Of a DNA stretch of 64,000 bases, positions 41,985-49,910 are shown one piece after another. Each line of letters opens with the position of its first letter. Within the stretch, counting starts at the first letter, position 1. Below the pieces are notes generated by a model. That model had not been told where the DNA came from. It worked only from the letters and a program-made list of their open reading frames with translations, and made no database searches. Origin of the DNA: an uncultured Eubacteriales bacterium (lineage in GTDB: Bacteria; Bacillota; Clostridia; Oscillospirales; Oscillospiraceae); assembly GCA_900544295.1 (NCBI GenBank), contig UQUO01000008.1, positions 16,247 through 80,246 on the forward strand, written 5' to 3'. Both the position numbers and the translations under genes were made by a program.

Positions 41985-42767
41985 ATGGAAACCAAAACGC
42001 GCGTTCTTATCGCAGAGCCCGGAGAGGACTTGAGACATTTGCTGGCAGCTCACATTGAGGAAGACGAGGGCATGGAGCTTGCCGGCGCGGCGGGCGACGG
42101 CGAGGAAGCGCTGGAGCTCGTCTCGCGTCTGCGCCCGGACGTGCTGCTGACGGAGCTGATGCTTCCGAAGCTGGACGGGCTCAGCCTGCTGCGCCGTGTG
42201 GCGGAGGCCAGCCCCGGCACCCGCTGCGTAGTGGTCTCCGGCTTCTGGAACGAGCGGGTCATCGCGGAGTGCTCGGAGCTTGGGGTCTGCTACTTCATCC
42301 CGAAACCCTGCGACGCGGCCTCGGTGCTCTCGAATATCCGGCAGCTCACCGCCGCGAAGCGGCCCCAGGCGGCGCGCATGCCCGTCGCCGCGCCGTACAG
42401 CGAGCCCAGCCTTGAGGCCATGGTCACGGACATCATCCACGAGATAGGCGTCCCCGCGCACATAAAGGGCTACCAGTATCTGCGCGAGGCCATCCTCATC
42501 ACGATAAACGACATGGACGCCATAAATGCCGTGACGAAGGTCCTCTATCCCGCCGTGGCGCGCAAGTTCTCGACCACGCCCTCCCGCGTCGAGCGCGCTA
42601 TCCGCCACGCCATCGAAGTAGCCTGGGACAGGGGCGACATTGAAACGCTGCAAAAGTTCTTCGGATATACGGTTTCCAACATAAAGGGCAAGCCCACGAA
42701 CTCCGAGTTCATCGCCATGATAGCCGACTGCATGAGCCTGCGTCGGAAAGCCGCGGCGGTCAACTGA
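41985..42767 (+). CDS. spo0A: Sporulation master regulator Spo0A with a degenerate receiver
   Basis: 260 residues from ATG 41985 (CGGAGG 9 bp upstream). The effector domain is intact and typical: [51 protein letters not shown] and [13 protein letters not shown]. In the receiver, the phospho-acceptor Asp of the usual DVLxLDIxMP is Glu here ([10 protein letters not shown]), and the acidic pair after strand 1 (usually ADD) reads AEP. The later Ser (VVSGF) and Lys (IPKP) are kept. So normal phosphorelay control is doubtful; Glu might mimic the phosphorylated state. It regulates entry into sporulation. Confidence 0.93.
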   Translation: METKTRVLIAEPGEDLRHLLAAHIEEDEGMELAGAAGDGEEALELVSRLRPDVLLTELMLPKLDGLSLLRRVAEASPGTRCVVVSGFWNERVIAECSELGVCYFIPKPCDAASVLSNIRQLTAAKRPQAARMPVAAPYSEPSLEAMVTDIIHEIGVPAHIKGYQYLREAILITINDMDAINAVTKVLYPAVARKFSTTPSRVERAIRHAIEVAWDRGDIETLQKFFGYTVSNIKGKPTNSEFIAMIADCMSLRRKAAAVN

Positions 42768-42780
42768 ATACATCCCGGGA

Positions 42781-42809
42781 AGCGCCGCGGCGAGAGCCGC
42801 GGCGCTTTT
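42781..42809 (+). terminator. Terminator of spo0A
   Basis: AGCGCCGCGGC-GAGA-GCCGCGGCGCT followed by TTTC; perfect 11-bp stem. Confidence 0.9.
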
Positions 42810-42870
42810 CTGCCTTTTTCGCGCCCGCGGCGGCTTATAATTGCCGGGCCTTTGAAAGGAGGTACCGACT

Positions 42871-43485
42871 ATGAAGCAGCTTTTATCAGTCTGCGCGGGG
42901 CCGCTCTCGGCCCTCATGGCGGCGCTGGCGCTCTGCGCCCCCCTGCACCGGGCCGTGGACGCCGGCATAGACCCCGCGACAGACTATGGCGAAGCGATGA
43001 TAGACGCCGCAGCCGCGGGGGACGAGGAGGCCGGGCGCGCCGCCGAGGCCGCCCGGAACGAGAAAATAGAGCTCCTCGGCCTCGACGAGGAGGAGATAAG
43101 CTATGACGACCTAGCGCTGCTCGCCAAGGTGATACATACCGAGGCGGGCAGCGCCTGGCTTTCGATGGAGTGGAAGATGGCCGTGGGCGAGGTGCTCCTG
43201 AACCGGGTGGCCTCTCCGGAGTTTCCGGACACGCTCCGGGACTGCGCCTTCCAGCCGGGGCAGTACACGGCTGCCGACGAGGGCTGGTTTGAGGTGCTGC
43301 TCCCCTTCCGCGACTGCGTGGAGGCCGCCTTCCGGCTGCTCTCGGGCGAACGGGTGCTGCGCGACTCTTCCGTGGTCTTCCAGTCCGGCGGCGTGCAGGG
43401 CGGCGGCGTCGCGCTCGAACTTACTGACAGCGTCTACGGCAGCGTGTACTTCTGCTATACCTCCCGTCCGGAGCTCTACGGCTGA
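42871..43485 (+). CDS. SleB/CwlJ-type spore cortex-lytic or cell-wall hydrolase
   Basis: 204 residues. N-terminal signal sequence (SVCAGPLSALMAALALCAPL), an acidic Ala/Glu linker, then a Hydrolase_2 domain: LAKVIHTEAGS with the catalytic Glu, AVGEVLLNRVASPEFPDTL and FQPGQYTA. SleB-like enzymes cleave peptidoglycan in germination or growth. AAAGGAGG precedes ATG 42871. Location after spo0A supports a sporulation link. Confidence 0.87.
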   Translation: MKQLLSVCAGPLSALMAALALCAPLHRAVDAGIDPATDYGEAMIDAAAAGDEEAGRAAEAARNEKIELLGLDEEEISYDDLALLAKVIHTEAGSAWLSMEWKMAVGEVLLNRVASPEFPDTLRDCAFQPGQYTAADEGWFEVLLPFRDCVEAAFRLLSGERVLRDSSVVFQSGGVQGGGVALELTDSVYGSVYFCYTSRPELYG

Positions 43486-43587
43486 GTTTTACTAAATATT
43501 GAAGAAAAAAATGAAGAATTGAATTGTGCGCCCCTCTCTGTTGTGGTAAACTATGCTCTGTCTTACAGAGAGGGGCGTGTTTTCACC

Positions 43588-44316
43588 TTGTTTGATCCAA
43601 ACAACACATTTATGTACTGCCTCGTGGCCGTGGTGATAATCTTTGTCATTGCCATGTCCGTCAGGTTCATAGTCCTCGCCTGGAAGCGGGCGAGGAAGCT
43701 GGGCATCAGCACACAGGTGCTCCGGCGCACCGCCATGTCGGCGGCGGTTTTCACGGTGGTCCCGGCCATCTCCATATTGCTGGGCGTCATCGCGCTGTCG
43801 AAGGCGCTGGGCTTCCCGCTGCCCTGGCTGCGGCTGTCCGTCATCGGCGCGCTTACATACGAGACTCCCGCGGCGGCCTCGGCCGCCCAGGCCGTGGGCA
43901 CGGATCTGAGCCAGCTCATCACTGAGCCCCGTGTCTTCGCCGCCATCGCCTGGGTCATGACGCTCGGCATAGTCCCCGGCACCATCCTGGTCCCCGCCTT
44001 CGGCAAGAAGATAGAAAACGGCATCATGCGCATCCGCTCAAAGGACGAGAAGTGGGGCGGTCTCTTCATGTCCGCTCTGTTTTTGGGCATGATAAGCGCC
44101 TTTCTCGGCATGGTGTTCGGCACCATCCGCGAGGGGCTCCGGGGCTGGATACCCTTTTTCGTCATGGTCGTCTCAGCCATTCTGATGTGCGTGTGCGCCC
44201 TGTTCGTGAAGGTGCTCAAGTGGAAGTGGATGGAGCAGTACGCCCTGCCCCTGAGCATGCTGGGCGGCATGTTCCTGGCCATACCCATCACGAACCTTGT
44301 GGACAGTCTGGTGTAA
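43588..44316 (+). CDS. DUF5058 multi-span membrane protein
   Basis: 242 residues from TTG 43588, chosen because the family starts at (M)FDPNNT; AGAGGGG lies upstream. About seven membrane segments. LGISTQVLRRTAM and the loop ALTYETPAAASAAQAVG are notable. DUF5058 proteins are unstudied, probably transport-related. A second membrane protein follows after 13 bp and an M20 peptidase after that, so they may form a peptide or amino-acid uptake unit. Confidence 0.75.
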   Translation: MFDPNNTFMYCLVAVVIIFVIAMSVRFIVLAWKRARKLGISTQVLRRTAMSAAVFTVVPAISILLGVIALSKALGFPLPWLRLSVIGALTYETPAAASAAQAVGTDLSQLITEPRVFAAIAWVMTLGIVPGTILVPAFGKKIENGIMRIRSKDEKWGGLFMSALFLGMISAFLGMVFGTIREGLRGWIPFFVMVVSAILMCVCALFVKVLKWKWMEQYALPLSMLGGMFLAIPITNLVDSLV

Positions 44317-44329
44317 GGAGGCGGGCAAA

Positions 44330-44992
44330 ATGGACAGCTACAACGCTTTCAGAGATTACGAACACCGCGTGGGCCGCTGGTGGATGCTCACCGGCTTTGC
44401 CCTGCTGCTGGCGGTGCCGACGGCCATATGCGTAAGGTACGACGCCTGGCCGCCCATCACCTGGGTGCTGCGGGGCCTGCTCGGCGTCGCGCCAATTTAC
44501 TGGACCGTCGGCACCATAGAGGTGCTGACCTATGTGCCGATGCTCGGCACCGGCGGCTCCTATCTCGGCTTTTTCACCGGCAACCTCACGAGCCTTAAGG
44601 TCCCCTGCGCGCTCAACGCCATGGAGGCCGCGGACGTCGAGCCCGGCACCGAGGCGGGCGAGGTCATCTCCACCATCGCCATCGCCGTCTCCGCCCTGGT
44701 GACGACGGCGGTCATCGCCGTGGGCGTGCTGCTGCTCAGCCAGATACGCGGCTTTCTGGAGTCGCCCGTGCTTCAGCCGGCCTTCGACAACATCCTGCCC
44801 GCCCTCTTCGGCCCCCTGGCCGTGGTCTATGTGGCGAAGAACTGGAAGGTCGCTCTGACGCCGCTGGTGTTCATGATAACGCTCTTTATCTGCGTGCCGA
44901 GTCTCGCCTCCTCGGCCAGCGTGCTCGTGCCTGTGGGCGCGCTGCTGGCGATAGGCGCCGCGCGCATCCTCTATAAGAAAGGACTGGTCTGA
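44330..44992 (+). CDS. Membrane partner of the DUF5058 protein
   Basis: 220 residues with about six membrane segments; no signal peptide. I do not recognise a named family. VEVLTYVPMLGTGGSYLGFF-like and NLTSLKVPCALNAMEAADVE segments resemble conserved transport loops. AAGGAGG precedes ATG 44330. Its stop overlaps the start of the M20 peptidase gene (TGATG), showing coupling of the three genes. Confidence 0.65.
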   Translation: MDSYNAFRDYEHRVGRWWMLTGFALLLAVPTAICVRYDAWPPITWVLRGLLGVAPIYWTVGTIEVLTYVPMLGTGGSYLGFFTGNLTSLKVPCALNAMEAADVEPGTEAGEVISTIAIAVSALVTTAVIAVGVLLLSQIRGFLESPVLQPAFDNILPALFGPLAVVYVAKNWKVALTPLVFMITLFICVPSLASSASVLVPVGALLAIGAARILYKKGLV

Positions 44993-46437
44993 TGAAGAAG
45001 CTCATAGCCGCCGGGGCAGCAGGGGCCGCCGCCGCGCTGGCGGGCGTGGTGACTGCGCGCACCCTGGCCTTCAAGCCGAAGCGCGAGGCCCGGCCCGCGC
45101 CCGACGCCGCAGGGGTGGACGGAAAAAAGGTCGCGGAGGACCTCGCCGCCATGATACGCTGCCGCACCGTCTCGAACCTCGACCACAGCCTTGAGGACGA
45201 AGCCGAGTTCGAGAAATTCCGCGCCCTGCTGCGTGAGCGCTTCCCGCTCCTGCACGAGCGCTGCGCGCCGGAGCGCGTGGGACGAAACGGCCTGCTCTTC
45301 ACCTGGAAGGGCCGCACGAGCGAGGCGCCCTCCGTCCTCATGGCGCATTACGACGTCGTGCCTGCGGACGAGGCCAACTGGTCGAGGCCCCCCTTCGAGG
45401 GCCTCATAGAGGACGGAGTCCTCTGGGGCCGGGGCACGCTGGACACGAAATGCACCCTCTGCTGCGCTCTGGAGGCCGCCGAGCAGCTGCTGGCCGAGGG
45501 CTTCACGCCGGCGCACGACCTCTACTTCGCCTTCTCCGGCGAGGAGGAGATAGCCGGTCCCTCCGCCTCCGATATCGTGGACGAGCTGCAAAGGCGCGGC
45601 GTGGAGCCGGCCTTCGTGCTCGACGAGGGCGGCGCCGTCGTGACGGGCGTCTTCCCGGGCGTGGACGCGCCCTGCGCGCTCATAGGCACCTCCGAGAAGG
45701 GGCAGATGCAGCTCTTCCTCGACATGAAGAGCGAGGGCGGCCACGCCTCCGCTCCCCCGCGCAGCACGATAGCGGGCAGGCTGGCCCGCGCCGTGACGCG
45801 GATCGAGAAGAGGCCCGCCCCCTTCACGCTGACCCCGCCGGCGGCGGAGATGTTCGACACCCTGGGCCGCCGCTCCATCTGGCCGGTGCGCATGGTATTT
45901 GCGAATCTCTGGCTGTTCAGGCCCGCGCTGGACCTCGCCACCCGGCTCATGGGCGGGGAGCTGAACGCCCTCGTGCGCACGACCTGCGCCGTCACGCAGA
46001 TGCAGGGCAGCCCCGCGAACAACGTCCTGCCCCCGGACGCCTCCGTCGGCGTCAACCTGCGCATCATGTGCGGGGACAGCGCCGACAAGGCAGAGGCGCG
46101 CATCAGACGCGCCGTCGGGGACGAGGCCGTGAGCTTCCGCCGCGGCCCCTGGGCCGAGCCCTCTCCCTATTCCGAGACGGAGGGCTCCGAGGGCTGGGCG
46201 CGGCTCAAGAGCGCCGTGGAGCGCACCTGGCCGGACGCAATAGTCTCGCCCTATCTCATGCTCGCGGGCTCTGACTCGCGGCACTACGGGCGCATCAGCC
46301 GCAATGTCTACCGCTTCGGCCCGCTGGAGCTCTCGAAGGAGGAGCGCGGCACCATCCACGGCAACAATGAGCGCGTGCCGCTGGCCAAGGTCGTGAAATG
46401 CGCCGAGTTCTACCTGCGGCTCATCCGCAGCTGCTGA
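44992..46437 (+). CDS. M20-family metallopeptidase
   Basis: 481 residues. An N-terminal hydrophobic anchor (LIAAGAAGAAAALAGVVTA) precedes the M20 fold. Metal ligands are visible: LMAHYDVVPAD, WGRGTLDTKC, FSGEEEIAG, and a late SDSRHY. The size and hydrophobic N-terminus recall the PM20D1/carboxypeptidase S branch, which hydrolyses or condenses N-acyl amino acids and dipeptides. It is coupled to the two membrane-protein genes upstream. Confidence 0.88.
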   Translation: MKKLIAAGAAGAAAALAGVVTARTLAFKPKREARPAPDAAGVDGKKVAEDLAAMIRCRTVSNLDHSLEDEAEFEKFRALLRERFPLLHERCAPERVGRNGLLFTWKGRTSEAPSVLMAHYDVVPADEANWSRPPFEGLIEDGVLWGRGTLDTKCTLCCALEAAEQLLAEGFTPAHDLYFAFSGEEEIAGPSASDIVDELQRRGVEPAFVLDEGGAVVTGVFPGVDAPCALIGTSEKGQMQLFLDMKSEGGHASAPPRSTIAGRLARAVTRIEKRPAPFTLTPPAAEMFDTLGRRSIWPVRMVFANLWLFRPALDLATRLMGGELNALVRTTCAVTQMQGSPANNVLPPDASVGVNLRIMCGDSADKAEARIRRAVGDEAVSFRRGPWAEPSPYSETEGSEGWARLKSAVERTWPDAIVSPYLMLAGSDSRHYGRISRNVYRFGPLELSKEERGTIHGNNERVPLAKVVKCAEFYLRLIRSC

Positions 46438-46448
46438 GAGGTGCCCGC

Positions 46449-47642
46449 ATGAAAAAGAGCTTTTCCCGAGGCACCGCCCTCGTCGCCGGCACGGCCATGC
46501 TGCTCATAAACGGCGTGGTCTACGCCTGGAGCATCTATTCCTCGCCCTTCGTGGAGGGCTTCGGCTGGTCGAGCGCAAAACTCGGCGTCTGCTTCACGGT
46601 CATGCTGGGCAGCTTCTGCCTCGGCGGCGTCATAGGCGGCGCCGTGGCGAACTGGAAGGGCGTTCGTGTCTCCGTCCCCGCGGGCGGCGTGCTGGGCTTT
46701 GTGGGCTACCTGCTGTGCATGTTCCTGCAGGCCGACCGCCTCTGGCTGCTGTTCATCGCCTTCGCCATTGCGGGCATAGGCGTGGGCTTTGTGTATAACG
46801 GCGTGCTCTCCGCCGTCGTGCCGCGCTTTCCGGACAAGAAGGGCTTTGCCTCCGGCGTGCTGCTGATGGGCTACGGGGCCAGCTCCCTCGTGCTGGGCAG
46901 CCTGGCGGCCAAGCTCATCGCCACCCCCGGCTTCGGCTGGCATCTCACCTACATCCTCACTGGCGCGCTGCTGCTGGCCGCGGCCTTCATAGGCCTGCCT
47001 TTCATCCTGCCGCCGAAGCAGGAGGCGGACGTCCGCACAGCCGCGCCCAGCCGGGGCCTCACCCCGAGGCAGATGCTGCGCACGAAGCGCTTCTACCTCT
47101 TCTTCGCCGCCGCCGTCATAGGCACGGGCTACGGCTCGGGCCTCATAGCCCACGCGCGCTACATCTTCCTGGAGGGCGGCGCGCCGGAGGCGACGGCGAC
47201 GCTGGCCGTCGGCCTCGTGTCGGTGATGAACGGCCTGGGCTGCATCATCTTCGGCATGCTGCACGACCGCTGCGGCTTCCGCGTCTCCCTGCTGGCGGAC
47301 GCGCTGCTGTATATAGCGGCAGGCGCCGTCGCGGCGCTGTCGCTGGGCGGCTCCTACGCGTCGCTCATCGCGGCCATGATGGTCATCGGCGCCTGCTACG
47401 GGGCTGTGCCGACCATCTCCTCCTCAGTGGCGGGCGAGTTCTTCGGCCCGGCGCACTACGGGCGGAACCTCAGCATAGTAAACCTCAACATCCTGCTCGG
47501 CTCCTTCGCCTCGACGGTGGCCGGCTCCATGCAGACGGCAAGCGGCTCCTACTTCTCCACCATCTGCCTCTTTGCGGGCCTGGAGGTCGCGGCGCTGCTG
47601 CTCATACTCCTGCTCAGCCGCACGAAGAGCCTCGACTACTGA
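46449..47642 (+). CDS. MFS transporter, oxalate/formate-antiporter-like
   Basis: 397 residues from ATG 46449 with GAGAGGTG upstream. Twelve membrane segments. The opening LLINGVVYAWSIYSSPF and the loop GGVIGGAVANWKG are typical of the OFA group, which exchanges small carboxylates. Substrate cannot be told. It follows the M20 gene by 11 bp and ends the operon at a bidirectional terminator. Confidence 0.87.
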   Translation: MKKSFSRGTALVAGTAMLLINGVVYAWSIYSSPFVEGFGWSSAKLGVCFTVMLGSFCLGGVIGGAVANWKGVRVSVPAGGVLGFVGYLLCMFLQADRLWLLFIAFAIAGIGVGFVYNGVLSAVVPRFPDKKGFASGVLLMGYGASSLVLGSLAAKLIATPGFGWHLTYILTGALLLAAAFIGLPFILPPKQEADVRTAAPSRGLTPRQMLRTKRFYLFFAAAVIGTGYGSGLIAHARYIFLEGGAPEATATLAVGLVSVMNGLGCIIFGMLHDRCGFRVSLLADALLYIAAGAVAALSLGGSYASLIAAMMVIGACYGAVPTISSSVAGEFFGPAHYGRNLSIVNLNILLGSFASTVAGSMQTASGSYFSTICLFAGLEVAALLLILLLSRTKSLDY

Positions 47643-47649
47643 GCAAGAG

Positions 47650-47680
47650 AAAAGGCCCGGACCTTCCGTCCGGGCCTTTT
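47650..47680. terminator. Bidirectional terminator between converging genes
   Basis: AAAAGGCCCGGAC-N5-GTCCGGGCCTTTT: perfect stem with A-run before and T-run after, serving both the MFS gene and the TtcA-like gene. Confidence 0.92.
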
Positions 47681-47683
47681 CAT

Positions 47684-48403
47684 CTATATTTTCCCCCAGC
47701 CGTCGAGGGGCAGGCGCTGCATCGCGCCGAAGACCTTGCTTTTGAGGTCCGGGTACTCCGCCGAGAGGCGGGAGATAAGCCTTTTTATCTCCTCCCTCTT
47801 CGACTCCTTGTCCTCGGGGCAGGTCGTGGGCACAAGTGGCAGGCCCATCTCCCGCACGAAGGAGGCTATGCTCCCCTCGCCGAGATAGAGCAGGGGCCGT
47901 ATCTGCGTCACGTCCGCGCGCGACATGTAGGTCGAGGGCTTGAAGCAGCCTATCTGCCCCGTGAAGAGCAGGTTCATGAGGAAGGTCTCCACCGCGTCGT
48001 CAAAGTGATGGCCGAGGGCGAGCTTGTTGCAGCCGCGCTCCTTGATGGCGTCGTTGAGCGCGCCGCGGCGCATCTTTGAGCAGAGCGAACAGGGGTTGTC
48101 TTCCCCGCGCGCGTCGAAGACTATCTCGCGTATGTCGGTCTTTATAATTGTGTAGGGCAGCCCGCGCTCCGCGCACCAGGCGGCGACGGGGGCAAAATCC
48201 ATGCCAGGAAAGCCCATATCTATGGTCACGGCCTCCAGCTCGAAGCCGGAGGGGTGGTAGCGCCGCAGGCGGTGCAGCGCGGCGAGCAGGGCCATGCTGT
48301 CCTTCCCGCCCGAGACGCCGACGGCCACACGGTCGCCGCGCTCAAGCATGCCGTAGTCGTCCGCGCAGCGGCGGACGTAGCCCGTGAATCTGTCGATATC
48401 CAT
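47684..48403 (-). CDS. TtcA-like tRNA thiolation enzyme (PP-loop ATPase)
   Basis: 239 residues from ATG 48403 (GGAGC 7 bp upstream). PP-loop VGVSGGKDSMALLAAL, then NPCSLCSKMRRGAL with CxxC, and LALGHHFDDAVETFLMNLL. TtcA makes 2-thiocytidine at tRNA position 32 using an Fe-S cluster; in Clostridia several TtcA paralogues exist, so the exact base is uncertain. Divergent from rplM across a region of 10-bp repeats. Confidence 0.85.
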   Translation of the reverse strand: MDIDRFTGYVRRCADDYGMLERGDRVAVGVSGGKDSMALLAALHRLRRYHPSGFELEAVTIDMGFPGMDFAPVAAWCAERGLPYTIIKTDIREIVFDARGEDNPCSLCSKMRRGALNDAIKERGCNKLALGHHFDDAVETFLMNLLFTGQIGCFKPSTYMSRADVTQIRPLLYLGEGSIASFVREMGLPLVPTTCPEDKESKREEIKRLISRLSAEYPDLKSKVFGAMQRLPLDGWGKI

Positions 48404-48430
48404 AAAATCGCTCCAAAAACAAAAATCGAA

Positions 48431-48475
48431 ATCGAGAACAAGCGAGTATACGCGAGAAAACGCGAGAATAAACGA
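48431..48475. repeat. Five 10-bp-phased CGAG repeats between ttcA-like gene and rplM
   Basis: (T/G/A)CGAG recurs exactly every 10 bp at 48431, 48441, 48451, 48461 and 48471, one helical turn apart. The row lies just upstream of the rplM -35 box and in the leader of the divergent gene. Confidence 0.6.
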
Positions 48476-48503
48476 GTTCTCATAGCAGAAACAAAAAATG
48501 CTG

Positions 48504-48532
48504 TTGACACACGTCCCGCCGGGTGGTATAAA
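48504..48532 (+). promoter_or_regulatory. Strong sigma-A promoter of rplM-rpsI
   Basis: TTGACA, 17-bp spacer, TATAAA. The 75-bp leader that follows contains GGCGCG/CGCGCC-rich pairing and may hold an L13 autoregulatory structure; no defined class is recognised. Confidence 0.85.
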
Positions 48533-48612
48533 AATAGGGCGCGTCCCCTGTATTTTAAGAGGCGCGCCGTCATTTGTCAAAGCATTTATCATATATAATT
48601 GGAGGCTAAGAA

Positions 48613-49041
48613 ATGTCCACTACCATGCTGAACAAGGACACCGTCGTCCGCAAGTGGTACGTTATCGACGCTGCCGGCAAGCCCCTGGGCAAGACCGCCG
48701 CTCTCGCGGCCGACCTGCTGCGCGGCAAGCTGAAGGTCGATTACACCCCGCATGTTGACTGCGGCGACTACGTCATCGTCATCAACGCCGAGAAGGCGGT
48801 CCTGACGGGCAAGAAGCTTGAGCAGAAGTATTACCGCACTCACTCCGGCTATCCCGGCGGCCTGAAGGAGACCCGCTATGACCGTCTCATGAAGCAGAAG
48901 CCCGAGCTGGCCATGCGTCTGGCCGTGCGCGGCATGCTGCAGAAGAACACGATCGCCGACTGGCAGCTCAAGAGGCTTCGCGTGTTCCGCGGCGCAGAGC
49001 ACACCCACGCCGCTCAGAAGCCCGAAGTCTGGGACCGCTAA
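48613..49041 (+). CDS. rplM: 50S ribosomal protein L13
   Basis: 142 residues, usual length. Typical segments: WYVIDAAGKPLGKTAALAAD, DCGDYVIVINAEKAVLTGKK, YRTHSGYPGG and MLQKN. GGAGG lies 8 bp before ATG 48613. First gene of the conserved rplM-rpsI operon. Confidence 0.99.
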   Translation: MSTTMLNKDTVVRKWYVIDAAGKPLGKTAALAADLLRGKLKVDYTPHVDCGDYVIVINAEKAVLTGKKLEQKYYRTHSGYPGGLKETRYDRLMKQKPELAMRLAVRGMLQKNTIADWQLKRLRVFRGAEHTHAAQKPEVWDR

Positions 49042-49056
49042 GGGAGGTAAAGAAGA

Positions 49057-49467
49057 ATGGCTACCTATAAGAGCAAGAAGGCTTATATGTACGGCACCGG
49101 CCGCAGGAAGAGCTCCGTGGCGCGCGTGCACCTCTTCCCGGGCGGCACCGGCAGCATCACGATAAACGGCCGCGACATAGACGACTTCTTTGGGCTCGAG
49201 ACCCTGAAGCTGATCGTCCGTCAGCCGCTGGTGACGACCGGCACCGTCGGCAAGGTCGATATCGAGGCCACCGTGTCCGGCGGCGGCGTGACCGGCCAGG
49301 CCGGCGCCATCCGCCACGGCATCGCCCGCGCCCTGCTGGCCGTGGACGAGAGCTTCCGCGCCCCCCTGAAGGCCGCCGGCTTCCTGACCCGCGACCCGAG
49401 GATGAAAGAGCGCAAAAAGTACGGCCTCAAGGCTGCCCGTCGCGCTCCGCAGTTCAGCAAGCGCTAA
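49057..49467 (+). CDS. rpsI: 30S ribosomal protein S9
   Basis: 136 residues. [17 protein letters not shown] at the start and the C-terminal [14 protein letters not shown] tail that reaches the P-site. GGGAGG precedes ATG 49057. Its 3' end is a known target for integrative elements in Firmicutes, and a conjugative element follows here. Confidence 0.99.
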   Translation: MATYKSKKAYMYGTGRRKSSVARVHLFPGGTGSITINGRDIDDFFGLETLKLIVRQPLVTTGTVGKVDIEATVSGGGVTGQAGAIRHGIARALLAVDESFRAPLKAAGFLTRDPRMKERKKYGLKAARRAPQFSKR

Positions 49468-49485
49468 ACTTTATCAAAAGTGGTC

Positions 49486-49520
49486 AAAAACCCCGGAACT
49501 ACGCGGTTTCCGGGGTTTTT
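49486..49520 (+). terminator. Terminator of rplM-rpsI
   Basis: AAAAACCCCGGAA pairs with TTCCGGGGTTTTT around a short loop. Confidence 0.9.
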
Positions 49521-49577
49521 CCTTTTCAAATGGTTTGACGCAATTTGACAGAACGAAGCCTCTTTTAACCCGTTTTC

Positions 49578-49641
49578 TATGGGTTAAATGGTGGACAACC
49601 ACCCCAAAAAGAGGGCTTATGGGTTAAAAAATAGGACAACC
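49578..49641 (+). repeat. Pair of 23-24-bp direct repeats near the left end of the conjugative element
   Basis: TATGGGTTAAA-N4/5-GGACAACC occurs at 49578-49600 and 49618-49641, 40 bp apart. Related AATTTGAC motifs lie near 49542, 49730 and 49740. Such repeats near an element end often bind the integrase arm domain, but no integrase is in the window. Confidence 0.5.
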
Positions 49642-49762
49642 GAGACGCGATTTTGGGATGCCAAGGGGATGTTTATTTATACATCTCCAAGAGACCTTTT
49701 TCGTGAAAACGGTTTGTCTGAATTTGACCTAATTTGAACAAAAGAGAATAAATCTAATCGCC

Positions 49763-49794
49763 AAGCGCTCAGTATTTTCTACTGGGCGCTTTTT
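49763..49794 (+). terminator. Terminator-like hairpin upstream of parA
   Basis: AAGCGCTCAGTA pairs with TACTGGGCGCTT followed by TTTT. A second hairpin with T-run lies at 49830-49865 and a third (CCGGGGAA/TTCCGGG) at 49801-49818. Confidence 0.75.
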
Positions 49795-49829
49795 GCGTTT
49801 CCGGGGAATTTCATTCCGGGATAAGAAAA

Positions 49830-49865
49830 GGCCGTCACTTTCAATTTTTGAAGTGGCGGCTTTTT
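49830..49865 (+). terminator. Hairpin with T-run directly before parA
   Basis: GCCGTCACTTTCA pairs with TGAAGTGGCGGC around AATTTT, followed by TTTTT. It probably insulates the element from incoming transcription. Confidence 0.7.
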
Positions 49866-49910
49866 CTATTTCCAGAAGCCATAGAACAATTCAGAAATGA
49901 GGTGAAGTCA

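Noticed and set aside
48431..48475. Possible CRISPR-like array
   Set aside because: The repeat unit is only 4-5 bp at a 10-bp period; no spacer architecture and no cas genes in the window. No CRISPR array was found elsewhere either.
48590..49317. Minus-strand frame opposite rplM and rpsI
   Set aside because: Shadow of two highly conserved ribosomal genes.
49578..49641. CRISPR or tandem-repeat array near the conjugative element end
   Set aside because: Only two copies of 23-24 bp; better read as binding sites.
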